64,000 nt of DNA from Variovorax fucosicus (GTDB taxonomy: Bacteria; Pseudomonadota; Gammaproteobacteria; Burkholderiales; Burkholderiaceae_C), in the NCBI RefSeq assembly GCF_030316825.1, contig NZ_JASZYU010000002.1, positions 558,001-622,000 on the forward strand. Reading direction: 5' to 3'. The notes beneath the pieces were generated by a model that was not told where the DNA came from, did not search any database, and worked only from the letters and a program-made list of their open reading frames with translations. The position numbers and the translations under genes were made by a program. Position 1 is the stretch's first letter. The number at the start of each line of letters is the position of its first letter. Positions 16,644-24,450 of this stretch are shown here, piece by piece.

Positions 16644-17366
16644 ATGCAATCCGCCGCCGTTGTCGAACCGATCAACACCGTCGCACCGGCGCTGCTGTTT
16701 TCGTTCGATCCGCGCGAGGTGCCCGTGATCGCGGTCGACGACGGCCTGCCCGCGGTTGCACGCGCCGAGCTCACCACCACCGCGCTGCGCGCCCGCTTTG
16801 CCAAGCCGCCGGTATGGACGCCCGAGGTGCGGCGGGAGCCGCGCATCTCCGATCGCGCACCGGCCCAGGCGGCGGTGCTGGTGCCCATCGTGCTGCGCGC
16901 CGGCGAGCCGACCGTGCTGTTGACCGAGCGTGCCTCGCAGATGACCACCCACTCGGGCCAGGTCGCGTTTCCGGGCGGCCGGGTCGACCCCGACGACGCC
17001 AACATCGCCGCCGCGGCCTTGCGCGAGGCGTGGGAAGAGGTCGGCCTGTCGGCGGAGTACATCGAAGTGCTCGGCACCCTGCCGACCTACACCACCATCA
17101 CCTCGTTCATCGTGACGCCCGTGGTCGCGCTGGTGCAGCCCGGCTTCACGCTGGCGCTGAATCCCCACGAGGTGGCCGATGCCTTCGAGGTGCCCCTGGC
17201 CTTCCTGATGAACCCGGCCAATCACCGCCGTCATGCCGTCAGCGACGCCCAGGGCAAGTCGCGCGAGTGGTACTCCATGCCTTACCAGGACAGCGACGAC
17301 GAGCGCTTTGTCTGGGGCGCGACGGCGGGCATGCTGCGCAACCTGTACCGGTTCCTGGTCGCCTGA
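16644..17366 (+). CDS. NUDIX hydrolase, NudL-like CoA pyrophosphatase
   Basis: A 240-residue protein with a NUDIX domain from about residue 75. The box GGRVDPDDANIAAAALREAWEEVGL has the spacing seen in the NudL/coenzyme A diphosphatase branch, preceded by TERASQMTTHSGQVAFPGG, which is also typical of it. The likely reaction cleaves CoA to 4'-phosphopantetheine and 3',5'-ADP. The N-terminal 70 residues are longer than in E. coli NudL. It stands alone after the rplS terminator, 58 bases before the CobD/CbiB-like gene. Confidence 0.87.
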   Translation: MQSAAVVEPINTVAPALLFSFDPREVPVIAVDDGLPAVARAELTTTALRARFAKPPVWTPEVRREPRISDRAPAQAAVLVPIVLRAGEPTVLLTERASQMTTHSGQVAFPGGRVDPDDANIAAAALREAWEEVGLSAEYIEVLGTLPTYTTITSFIVTPVVALVQPGFTLALNPHEVADAFEVPLAFLMNPANHRRHAVSDAQGKSREWYSMPYQDSDDERFVWGATAGMLRNLYRFLVA

Positions 17367-17424
17367 ACGAAGAACTGCCGCGCGCCCGGCCGGTGACCCG
17401 AGGGGCAGTCGCTATCATCGAAGG

Positions 17425-18426
17425 ATGAGTTTCTTCGCCATCCTGTGCGCTTTGCTGATCGAGCAGGTGAGGCCGCTTGCGCACCACAACCCGGTGTACG
17501 GCGGCGCGATCGGATGGACGCGCTGGGTGAGCCGCAACTTCGATGCCGGCAAGCCGCATCACGGCTGGGTTGCGTGGACGCTCGCAGTCGGCGTGCCGAC
17601 CCTGCTGGCACTCGGCGTGCACTGGTTGCTGGTGCTCACCCTCGGCCTCCCGTTTGCAGTTGTCTGGAGCATCGCGGTGCTCTACACCACGCTGGGCTTT
17701 CGCCAGTTCAGCCACCACTTCACGGGCATTCGCGATGCGCTCGACGAAGGCGACGAGCCGCTCGCGCGCTCGCTGCTCGCGCATTGGCAGCACGTCGATG
17801 CGGCCGACCTGCCACGCAGCGAAATCGTGCGCCATGTGATCGAGCATTCTGTGATCGCGGCGCACCGCCACGTGTTCGGCGTGCTGGCCTGGTTCTCGAT
17901 CCTTGCGGCGCTCGGCCTGGGCCCGGCCGGCGCGGTGTTCTATCGCATGAGCGAGTTCGTATCGCGCTACTGGGCGTACAAGGACGGCGCTGCCGTGCAA
18001 CCTTCCAGCATCTGGGTGCAGCAGGCGGGCGCCCGCGCCTGGAGCGCCATCGACTGGCTGCCGGCGCGCATCACGGCGCTGGGTTTTGCAGTGGTCGGCA
18101 GCTTCGAGGAGGCGATCGACTGCTGGCGCAACGACGCACGGCGCTTTCCTGACGGCAACGACGGCGTGATCCTGGCAGCCACTTCGGGCGCGGTAAATGT
18201 GCGGCTCGGCGGCGGCACGCTGCGGCCGACACCCGTGGCCGACCCACTTTCCCGCGCCCAGGCTGGCGAGTCGCTGGCCAGCCTGCGCGAACCCGAGAGC
18301 GGCAGCACACCCGGCCGCGAACCCGAGCCCGCGCATCTGCGCAGCGTGGTCGGGCTGGTCTGGCGCTCGGTCGTGATGTGGATGGTATTGCTGGCGCTGC
18401 TCACGCTCGCACGCCTGCTCGGCTGA
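17425..18426 (+). CDS. CobD/CbiB family membrane protein
   Basis: A 333-residue protein with hydrophobic segments starting MSFFAILCALLIEQVRPL. It resembles the CobD/CbiB family (adenosylcobinamide-phosphate synthase) in LYTTLGFRQFSHHFTGIRDALDEGDEPLARSLLAHW, EIVRHVIEHSVIAAHRHVFGVLAWF and FVSRYWAYKD. Whether it performs the cobalamin side-chain step or is a paralogue with another role cannot be told from sequence. TATCAT ends six bases before the ATG, and AAGG touches it, so a very short leader is possible. hisC follows eight bases later. Confidence 0.78.
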   Translation: MSFFAILCALLIEQVRPLAHHNPVYGGAIGWTRWVSRNFDAGKPHHGWVAWTLAVGVPTLLALGVHWLLVLTLGLPFAVVWSIAVLYTTLGFRQFSHHFTGIRDALDEGDEPLARSLLAHWQHVDAADLPRSEIVRHVIEHSVIAAHRHVFGVLAWFSILAALGLGPAGAVFYRMSEFVSRYWAYKDGAAVQPSSIWVQQAGARAWSAIDWLPARITALGFAVVGSFEEAIDCWRNDARRFPDGNDGVILAATSGAVNVRLGGGTLRPTPVADPLSRAQAGESLASLREPESGSTPGREPEPAHLRSVVGLVWRSVVMWMVLLALLTLARLLG

Positions 18427-18434
18427 ACAGATCG

Positions 18435-19526
18435 ATGGCTTCTTCGTCGGTATCGAGCTTCTACAGCCCGCGTCTCGCGGCGCTCGAGCCCTATGTGCCG
18501 GGTGAGCAGCCGCGCATCGCCAACCTGGTCAAGCTCAACACCAACGAGAACCCGTACCCGCCTTCGCCGCATGCGGTGGACGCGGTTCAGCAGGCGGCGG
18601 CCAGCGGGCTGGAGCGCTATCCCGATCCGGAGTCGCTCGCGTTGCGCGAAGCGGTGGCACAGCGGCATGGTCTGGGCGTCGACGAGGTGTTTGCCGGCAA
18701 CGGCTCCGACGAAGTGCTGGCCCATGCGTTCTTCGCTTTCTTCCGCCAGAGCGAGCCGCTGCTGTGCCCCGACGTGACCTACAGCTTCTACCGTGTCTAT
18801 GCGCAGCGCTACGAGATTGACTGCGAGCTGCAGTCGGTGGACGACGCGCTGCGCATCGATGTCGATGCGCTCGCGGCGCGGGCTTCGCGCGGCTGCGGCG
18901 GCATCGTGCTGGCTAACCCCAATGCACCGACCGGCATCGGCCTGCCTCTCGGCGAGATCGTGAAACTGCTGCAGGCATGCCCGCATCGCGTCGTGCTGGT
19001 CGACGAGGCGTACGTCGATTTCGGCGGCGCGAGCGCATTGCCGCTGATCGAGCAGTACCCGAACCTGTTGGTGGTGCAGACGCTCTCCAAGTCGCGCGCA
19101 CTGGCCGGCCTGCGCGTCGGCTTCGCCTGCGGCCAGGCGCACCTGATCGAGGCGATGACGCGCGGGAAGAACACCTTCAATTCGTACCCGCTCGGCCGGC
19201 CGGCCGTGGCCGGGGCCGTGGCGGCGCTGCAGGACGAAGCCTGGTTCGACCAGACCTGCAAGGCGGTGATCGACACCCGCGAAGGCCTGACGCTGGAGCT
19301 GGAAGACCTGGGTTTCGAAGTACTGCCCTCGCAGGCGAACTTCGTGTTTGCGCGGCATCCGCAGCGCGATGCCGCAGAACTCGCCCTGGCGCTGCGCGAG
19401 CGCGCGGTGCTGGTGCGCCACTTTCGCGCTCCGCGCATCGCGCAGTACCTGCGCATCAGCATCGGCACGCGGGCACAGTGCAGCGCGCTGATCGATGCGC
19501 TGGCCGACATCCTCGGCCCGGCCTGA
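18435..19526 (+). CDS. hisC: Histidinol-phosphate aminotransferase
   Basis: A 363-residue PLP-dependent fold-type I aminotransferase. Signatures are VKLNTNENPYPPSPHAVDAV, FAGNGSDEVLAHAFFAFF, VLANPNAPTGIGLPLGEI, VLVDEAYVDFGG and the PLP lysine in QTLSKSRALAGLRVGFACG (about residue 219). The reaction converts imidazole-acetol phosphate to histidinol phosphate in histidine synthesis. The gene is separate from a his operon here and sits directly after a CobD/CbiB-like gene. A role like that of the homologous threonine-phosphate decarboxylase of cobalamin synthesis is therefore an alternative, but the sequence reads as HisC. Confidence 0.85.
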   Translation: MASSSVSSFYSPRLAALEPYVPGEQPRIANLVKLNTNENPYPPSPHAVDAVQQAAASGLERYPDPESLALREAVAQRHGLGVDEVFAGNGSDEVLAHAFFAFFRQSEPLLCPDVTYSFYRVYAQRYEIDCELQSVDDALRIDVDALAARASRGCGGIVLANPNAPTGIGLPLGEIVKLLQACPHRVVLVDEAYVDFGGASALPLIEQYPNLLVVQTLSKSRALAGLRVGFACGQAHLIEAMTRGKNTFNSYPLGRPAVAGAVAALQDEAWFDQTCKAVIDTREGLTLELEDLGFEVLPSQANFVFARHPQRDAAELALALRERAVLVRHFRAPRIAQYLRISIGTRAQCSALIDALADILGPA

Positions 19527-19547
19527 GGCCATTTCCGGAACGAATTC

Positions 19548-20612
19548 ATGCCCCTCACCACCGTCGAAAACAAGCCCCTCCGGATTGCACTGCTGTCCTA
19601 TGCCTACGCGCCCAGCCTGGGAGGGATCGAGTCGGTGAGCCAGCTGCTGGTCGACGGCTTGCGGGGCCGGGGCCACGAGGTACGGGTCGTCACCCACACG
19701 CCCGCCGCAGTCGGTGGCGCTGCGCAAGAGGGCGTTGTCTTGCGTCGACCGTCTGCGTCCAGCCTGCTTGGCACCCTTCGCTGGTGCGACGTGGTCGTCC
19801 AGTCGAATGTGAGCGTCGGTTTGGCCTGGCCGCTGGTACTCGGTGTCGTGAGACGGCCTTGGGTCGTCGTGAACCACACGCCCATCACGCGGCCGGCGGG
19901 TCAGCGTACTTGGCGCGACCGGCTCAAGATCGCCAGCCTCCGTGGTGCCCGTGTGTACTCGGTGTCGCAGTACCTGCGCAGCGTCACGCTGGAGGACTCC
20001 GGACTCATGCTCAATCCGTACGACATCCAGTCGTTTCATCTGCCGCACATGGCAGATACGGGCGTTCGCGAGAACGAACTGCTGTTTGTCGGGCGCATCG
20101 TGCGGGCCAAAGGATTGGATGTGCTGATCGAGGCGCTGCACTTGCTGCGCAAGGACGGCCTGCGGCCGCGCCTTTCGATCGCCGGTGACGGCCCGGAAAA
20201 AGGCACGATCGAGGCTCGGATTGCCGAGCTCGGCCTGCAGGATCAGATTGCCTGGCTCGGCGTGCTGCGCGGCAATCGCCTGGGCGAAGTCATGCGCGAA
20301 CACCAGGTCGCCGTGGTGCCATCGCGGCCCGAGCCGCCCGAGGCGCTGCCGCTGGTGCCGATCGAACTCATTGCCAGTGGATGCGTCGTGATCGCGAGCC
20401 GGCAGGGCGGCTTGCCGGAATCGGTCGGCCCGTGCGGCCTCCTCGTGCCGCCCGAGGACCCGGCGGCGCTCGCGCAGGCGATGCGCGAACTGCTGGCGGA
20501 CGAAGCGCGCCGCAAGAGCTTGCTGGCCATGCGCGACCAGCACCTCGAACTGTTCCACCCGAACACCGTGCTCGACCGGTACGAGACCGCCATCCGGGAG
20601 GCGATGCACTGA
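19548..20612 (+). CDS. Glycosyltransferase family 4 protein
   Basis: A 354-residue GT-B glycosyltransferase. The N-terminal domain starts RIALLSYAYAPSLGGIESVSQLLVDGLRGRGHEVRVVTH. The C-terminal domain has ELLFVGRIVRAKGLDVLIEALHLL, LSIAGDGPEKGTIEARIAELGLQDQIAWLGVL and the EX7E-type nucleotide-sugar region (PEALPLVPIELIASGCVVIASRQGGLPESVG). Donor and acceptor are not predictable. It follows hisC by 21 bases but is not obviously linked to it in function. It is followed by 134 bases of unremarkable sequence and then a pair of structured repeats. Confidence 0.88.
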   Translation: MPLTTVENKPLRIALLSYAYAPSLGGIESVSQLLVDGLRGRGHEVRVVTHTPAAVGGAAQEGVVLRRPSASSLLGTLRWCDVVVQSNVSVGLAWPLVLGVVRRPWVVVNHTPITRPAGQRTWRDRLKIASLRGARVYSVSQYLRSVTLEDSGLMLNPYDIQSFHLPHMADTGVRENELLFVGRIVRAKGLDVLIEALHLLRKDGLRPRLSIAGDGPEKGTIEARIAELGLQDQIAWLGVLRGNRLGEVMREHQVAVVPSRPEPPEALPLVPIELIASGCVVIASRQGGLPESVGPCGLLVPPEDPAALAQAMRELLADEARRKSLLAMRDQHLELFHPNTVLDRYETAIREAMH

Positions 20613-20746
20613 TCCTAGGGCGCGCTCAAGGGCATTGAGCCCGAGCCTTTGCCGAAGGTTGCCGCGTTGGCGGTGCAGGCATGTCGCGCTGATGCTTCGG
20701 GCTTGATGGTTTGGGCTCGACGTTGCGAGTTCGACGTTTGGGGGTA

Positions 20747-20840
20747 GGCCGCTGGCGGCGGGTGGCCCCTTCCGCGAATGTCCCCCGGGCTTCGCCCTCC
20801 TCCTTTATTTCGCTGCAGGGGCCACCCACCGCCAGCGGCC
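20747..20840. repeat. Nested hairpin element, copy 1
   Basis: Outer arms 20747-20769 and 20818-20840 are 23 bases each and complementary at 22 positions; the exception would be a wobble pair in RNA. They enclose a 48-base core running CCGCGAATGTCCCCCGG, an inner small hairpin GGGC-TTC-GCCC, then CTCCTCCTTTATTTCGCTGC. Copy 2 contains the same core in the opposite orientation with different arms. Confidence 0.8.
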
Positions 20841-20890
20841 AGGGCACGCTCGTAGTGTTCAGCGCGAAACGGTCACGCCGCGTCCAGGAT

Positions 20891-20978
20891 CAGGGCGGTG
20901 GGGTACGCTGCGCAGCGAAATAAAGGAGGAGGCCGCAGGCCGGGGGACATTCGCGGAGCAGCGTGCCCCGCCGCCCTG
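20891..20978. repeat. Nested hairpin element, copy 2 (inverted)
   Basis: Outer arms 20891-20911 and 20958-20978 are 21 bases each. Nineteen positions pair by Watson-Crick rules, and the two others would be G-U pairs in RNA. The 46-base core is the reverse complement of the core of copy 1, but its inner hairpin is GGCC-TGC-GGCC instead of GGGC-TTC-GCCC. Read on the plus strand the core contains AAAGGAGGAGG, a perfect anti-16S-like sequence. Confidence 0.8.
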
Positions 20979-21011
20979 AGCCCGCCCCGGACTCTGTGAC
21001 CGCAAAACCAC

Positions 21012-21956
21012 TCAGTAGCGCGGCGTCTGGCTCAGCTCGGCGAACAGTTCGCCATAGATCTTGTAGCGCGCTGCGCTGATGGGGCGCTCACCGGAGGCCG
21101 ACTCGACCTGTGGAATCACGCCGCAGCCCGGCTCGTGCAGGTGCGTGCAGTTGTAGAACTTGCAGTTCGACGCGTGTTCGGCGATGTCGGGCATGAGGCC
21201 CGCGAGCTGCATCGGCTCGATGTGGTGCAGGCCGAATTCCTGGAAGCCGGGCGAATCGATCAGTGCGGTCTGGCTCGCCTTGTCGACCCAGTACCAGCTC
21301 GTGCTGGTCGTGGTGTGCTTGCCGGAGGCCAGCGCCTTCGAGATCTCGCCGGTGAGCGCAAGCGCACCCGGAACCAGCAGGTTGATCAGCGTGCTCTTGC
21401 CGGCACCCGAGGGGCCGAGCACCAGCGTGGTCTTGCCGGTCAGCAGCTTGAGCAGTGCGACGCGGTCGACTTCGCCCGAAGCCGTGAGCGAGAGCGGCAA
21501 CACGCCGTAGTGCATGCGGCGGTAGGGCGCCAGCTTGGCCCAGGCCCGCTCGAACGGTGCCACCAGGTCGCTCTTGTTGAGCGCGATGATCGGCGCGATG
21601 CGCTCGGCTTCCGCCGCGATCAGTGCGCGCGTCAATTGGTGTTCGGAGAACTCGGGCTCGGCGGCCACCAGGATCAGCACATGGTCGAGGTTGGCCGCAA
21701 ACGACTTGGTGCGGATCTCGTCCTGCCGGTAGAACAGGTTGCGGCGCGCATCGACCTTCTCGATCGTGCCTTCGTCCTCGCTGGCCTGCCAGCGCACCCG
21801 GTCGCCGACGACGGCCTGGCTTTTCTTGCCGCGAGGGTGGCAGATCACATGCTGGCCATCGGGCGTTTCCACCACGCAATGCCGGCCGTGGCTGGCGATG
21901 ACGATGCCGGTCTGCAGGGCGCCCGTGCTGTTGGGCGCGCTGCGTTGCTTAGCCAC
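21012..21956 (-). CDS. rsgA: Ribosome small subunit-dependent GTPase RsgA
   Basis: A 314-residue circularly permuted GTPase that checks 30S maturation. Domains: N-terminal OB fold (residues about 12-75, TGIVIASHGRHCVVETPDG), G4 NKSD at 127-130, G1/P-loop GPSGAGKST at 181-189, G3 in LIDSPGFQEFGL, and the C-terminal zinc-binding segment NCKFYNCTHLHEPGCGV. The length is normal. It leads a minus-strand run of genes read in the order M48 peptidase, pterin dehydratase, rsgA. Confidence 0.96.
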   Translation of the reverse strand: MAKQRSAPNSTGALQTGIVIASHGRHCVVETPDGQHVICHPRGKKSQAVVGDRVRWQASEDEGTIEKVDARRNLFYRQDEIRTKSFAANLDHVLILVAAEPEFSEHQLTRALIAAEAERIAPIIALNKSDLVAPFERAWAKLAPYRRMHYGVLPLSLTASGEVDRVALLKLLTGKTTLVLGPSGAGKSTLINLLVPGALALTGEISKALASGKHTTTSTSWYWVDKASQTALIDSPGFQEFGLHHIEPMQLAGLMPDIAEHASNCKFYNCTHLHEPGCGVIPQVESASGERPISAARYKIYGELFAELSQTPRY

Positions 21957-21968
21957 CGGCGTGTTCCA

Positions 21969-22313
21969 TCAGGCGGCGAGCAGCGCGTCGGCCTGCGTGG
22001 CGCAGTCGAAGTCGGTCGACGAGATGCCGCCGACATCGTGCGTGTTGAAGCGCACCACGCAGCGGTTGTAGTGCACCGACAGGTCGGGATGATGATCCTG
22101 CGTGTGCGCAACCATCGCCAGCGCGTTCACGAACGCGAGGGTCTCGAAGTAGTTCGCGAAGGTGTAGGTCTTCTCGATCGCTACGTCGGCGCCGTCGCCG
22201 GCGAGCTTCCAGCCCTCGAGGCGCGCCAGGCTGGCGACGATTTCGGTGGCGCTCAGCGCGCGGCGCGGTTGGCCTTTCCAGACCTTCGGTTTGAACATGC
22301 TGCTGCTGGTCAT
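21969..22313 (-). CDS. Pterin-4a-carbinolamine dehydratase family protein
   Basis: A 114-residue protein with the PCD/DCoH fold: SATEIVASLARLEGWKLAGDGADVAIEKTYTFANYFETLAFVNALAMVAHTQDHHPDLSVHYNRCVVRFNTHDVGGIS. The HTQDHHPDL motif carries the active-site histidines. It dehydrates 4a-hydroxytetrahydrobiopterin. No phenylalanine hydroxylase gene lies nearby, so the physiological partner is unclear. The ATG at 22313 is used; 22298 is an alternative. It lies 20 bases after the M48 peptidase gene and 12 before rsgA. Confidence 0.92.
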   Translation of the reverse strand: MTSSSMFKPKVWKGQPRRALSATEIVASLARLEGWKLAGDGADVAIEKTYTFANYFETLAFVNALAMVAHTQDHHPDLSVHYNRCVVRFNTHDVGGISSTDFDCATQADALLAA

Positions 22314-22333
22314 GAGTGAACTCCGTGCGGGTT

Positions 22334-23593
22334 TCAGGCCGCGGCCATGCGCGCCAGGCGCTCGGACGCAGGCGGGTGCGAGTAATAGAACTTCACGAAC
22401 ACCGGGTCGGGTGTGAGCGTCGAGGCGTTGTCGCTGTAGAGCTTCAGCAGGGCGGCCGACAGGTCGGCGCCGCTGGTCTGGGCGACGGCGTAGGCATCGG
22501 CTTCGAACTCGTGCTTGCGCGACAGCCGCGCCGACAGGGGGGCGACGAAGAAACCGAACACCGGCACCGCCAGCATGAAGAGCAGCAGCACGAGTGCATT
22601 GTTGGCAGCAGCCATGTTCGGCTGCACACCGAGCCCGGTGTAGAACCATGAACGGTCGGACACCCAGCCGAGCAGCGCGAAGCCGGCCAGGCTCAGCGCA
22701 AACAGCGTGACCATGCGCTTGAGGATGTGGCGGTGCTTGAAATGGCCGAGCTCGTGCGCCAGCACCGCTTCGACTTCGCCGGCGTTGAGCTGGCGCAGCA
22801 GGGTGTCGTAGAACACCACGCGCTTGCTGGCGCCGAAACCGGTGAAGTAGGCGTTGGCATGTGCGCTGCGCTTGCTGCCGTCCATCACGAACAGGCCCTT
22901 GGCCGCGAAGCCGCAGCGCTTCATCAATGCGGTGACGCGCGCCTTCAGTGTCGGGTCGTCGAGTGGCTTGAACTTGTTGAACAGCGGGGCGATGAAGGTG
23001 GGGTACACCAGCATCAGCAGCAGATTGAAGCCCATCCAGGTGCCCCAGGCCCAGAGCCACCATAGCGAGCCGGTGGCCCCCATCAGCCACAGGATCAGCG
23101 CGGCGATCGGCAGGCCGATCAGCGCGCCGAGCAGGACGCCCTTGACGGCGTCGGTGAGCCACAGGCGCCAGGTGAGTTTGTTGAAGCCGAAGCGTTGCTC
23201 CAGCACGAAGGTCTGCCAGAGCGAAAAGGGCAGGTCGAGCAGGCCGCCGACCACCGCAAAGGCGGCGAGCAGCGCCAGCTGCTGCGCCATGCCGCCGCTG
23301 ATCCAGGCCAGCAGCACCTTGTTGAGCAGATCGAGCCCGCCGAGCAGCGTCCAGGCCAGCAGCACGGCCGTGCCCCAGGCGAGTTCGATCAAGCCGAAGC
23401 GTGCCTTGGCGATCGTGTAGTCGGCTGCCTTCTGATGCGACTCGAGCGTGATGATCGATGCGAACCGCGCCGGCACCACGCCGCGATGCCGGGCCACGTG
23501 GCGCACCTGACGCGACGCGAGCCAGAACTTCAGCAACAGGCCGACGACCAGGGCGGCCGCAAAGGCGCAGGTGAAGATGAGGGAGGCATTCAT
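22334..23593 (-). CDS. M48 family metallopeptidase (Ste24/CAAX protease-like)
   Basis: A 419-residue integral membrane zinc peptidase. The HELGH motif is at residues 280-284 ([18 protein letters not shown]). The third ligand lies in [18 protein letters not shown], and upstream is the M48A feature [32 protein letters not shown]. Six or more hydrophobic segments place it in the inner membrane. The family resembles Ste24 prenyl proteases and HtpX; prenyl substrates are not expected in bacteria, so membrane protein quality control is the likely role. It is divergent from orn. Confidence 0.92.
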   Translation of the reverse strand: MNASLIFTCAFAAALVVGLLLKFWLASRQVRHVARHRGVVPARFASIITLESHQKAADYTIAKARFGLIELAWGTAVLLAWTLLGGLDLLNKVLLAWISGGMAQQLALLAAFAVVGGLLDLPFSLWQTFVLEQRFGFNKLTWRLWLTDAVKGVLLGALIGLPIAALILWLMGATGSLWWLWAWGTWMGFNLLLMLVYPTFIAPLFNKFKPLDDPTLKARVTALMKRCGFAAKGLFVMDGSKRSAHANAYFTGFGASKRVVFYDTLLRQLNAGEVEAVLAHELGHFKHRHILKRMVTLFALSLAGFALLGWVSDRSWFYTGLGVQPNMAAANNALVLLLFMLAVPVFGFFVAPLSARLSRKHEFEADAYAVAQTSGADLSAALLKLYSDNASTLTPDPVFVKFYYSHPPASERLARMAAA

Positions 23594-23652
23594 GGGCCGC
23601 CGAGTTTAGTCTTCATGCGGGGCGCGGCTGGGCCATCGACGACAATGCCCCG

Positions 23653-24234
23653 ATGCCCGAATCGACCGTACAGACCCCCCCGACCCTGAAGAAAAGCGAC
23701 CAGAACCTGATCTGGCTCGACTGCGAAATGAGCGGGCTCGACCCCGAAAAAGAGCGTTTGCTCGAGATCGCCGTGGTCGTTACCGGCCCCGACCTCACGC
23801 CGCGCATCGACGGCCCGGTGCTCGTGATCCACCAGAGCGACGAGGTGCTCGACGCCATGGATTCGTGGAACAAGGGCACGCACGGCCGCAGCGGCCTGAT
23901 CGACAAGGTCAAGGCCTCGACGCTCGACGAGGCGGCGGCCGAGCAGCAACTGCTCGAGTTCATCGCGCGCTACATCCCGAAGACCGGCTCGCCGATGTGC
24001 GGCAACACCATCGGACAGGACAGGCGCTTCCTGGTCAAGTACATGCCCAAGCTCGAGGCCTACTTCCACTATCGCAACCTTGACGTGAGCACGCTGAAAG
24101 AACTGGCGAAGCGCTGGAAGCCGGCGGCATACAGCGCGTTCAAGAAGCAGCAGGCGCACACCGCGCTGGCCGACGTGCACGAATCGATCGAGGAACTCGC
24201 GCACTACCGCGATACGTTCCTCAAGCTCGATTGA
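23653..24234 (+). CDS. orn: Oligoribonuclease
   Basis: A 193-residue DEDDh 3'-5' exonuclease that finishes RNA decay by hydrolysing di- to pentaribonucleotides. Motifs: [26 protein letters not shown] (Exo I), [41 protein letters not shown] (Exo II) and [20 protein letters not shown] (Exo III). The length is somewhat above the usual 180. GACAAT ends six bases before the ATG, so the message may be nearly leaderless; no Shine-Dalgarno is visible. Confidence 0.96.
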   Translation: MPESTVQTPPTLKKSDQNLIWLDCEMSGLDPEKERLLEIAVVVTGPDLTPRIDGPVLVIHQSDEVLDAMDSWNKGTHGRSGLIDKVKASTLDEAAAEQQLLEFIARYIPKTGSPMCGNTIGQDRRFLVKYMPKLEAYFHYRNLDVSTLKELAKRWKPAAYSAFKKQQAHTALADVHESIEELAHYRDTFLKLD

Positions 24235-24255
24235 TTAGGTAAAAACCCGGATTCA

Positions 24256-24264
24256 TGCCATAAT
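24256..24264 (+). promoter_or_regulatory. Possible extended -10 element of the DEAD-box helicase gene
   Basis: TGCCATAAT fits an extended -10 box (TGN plus CATAAT). It would give a leader of about 180 bases before the helicase ATG. The -35 is not convincing. Confidence 0.35.
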
Positions 24265-24410
24265 CGATGGCTTCGCTGCGCAGAGCAGCGTTTTTCTTGC
24301 ATCTCCCCGTCTTGCACAGGCGCCCGATCTTCACGATCAAAAAGGGCCGCAGCCTCGCGAAAGCGAAGACTGAATGTCGTTGGATGGTTGATGTTTTTAA
24401 CCACCCGACG

Positions 24411-24450
24411 GGGCGCCGCCTACGGCAGCGCCCGCGTATGAGATATCTCA
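24411..24450 (+). promoter_or_regulatory. Structured end of the helicase leader
   Basis: GGGCGCCGCC-TAC-GGCAGCGCCC forms a 10-bp stem with one mismatch at 24411-24433. It is followed by the perfect palindrome GAGATATCTC at 24440-24449, which ends directly before the A of the helicase ATG. No Shine-Dalgarno sequence is visible, so structure could influence initiation. Confidence 0.35.

Noticed and set aside
17967..20609. An 880-codon minus-strand frame opposite the CobD-like, hisC and glycosyltransferase genes
   Set aside because: It spans three well-supported genes on the other strand and shows no domain.
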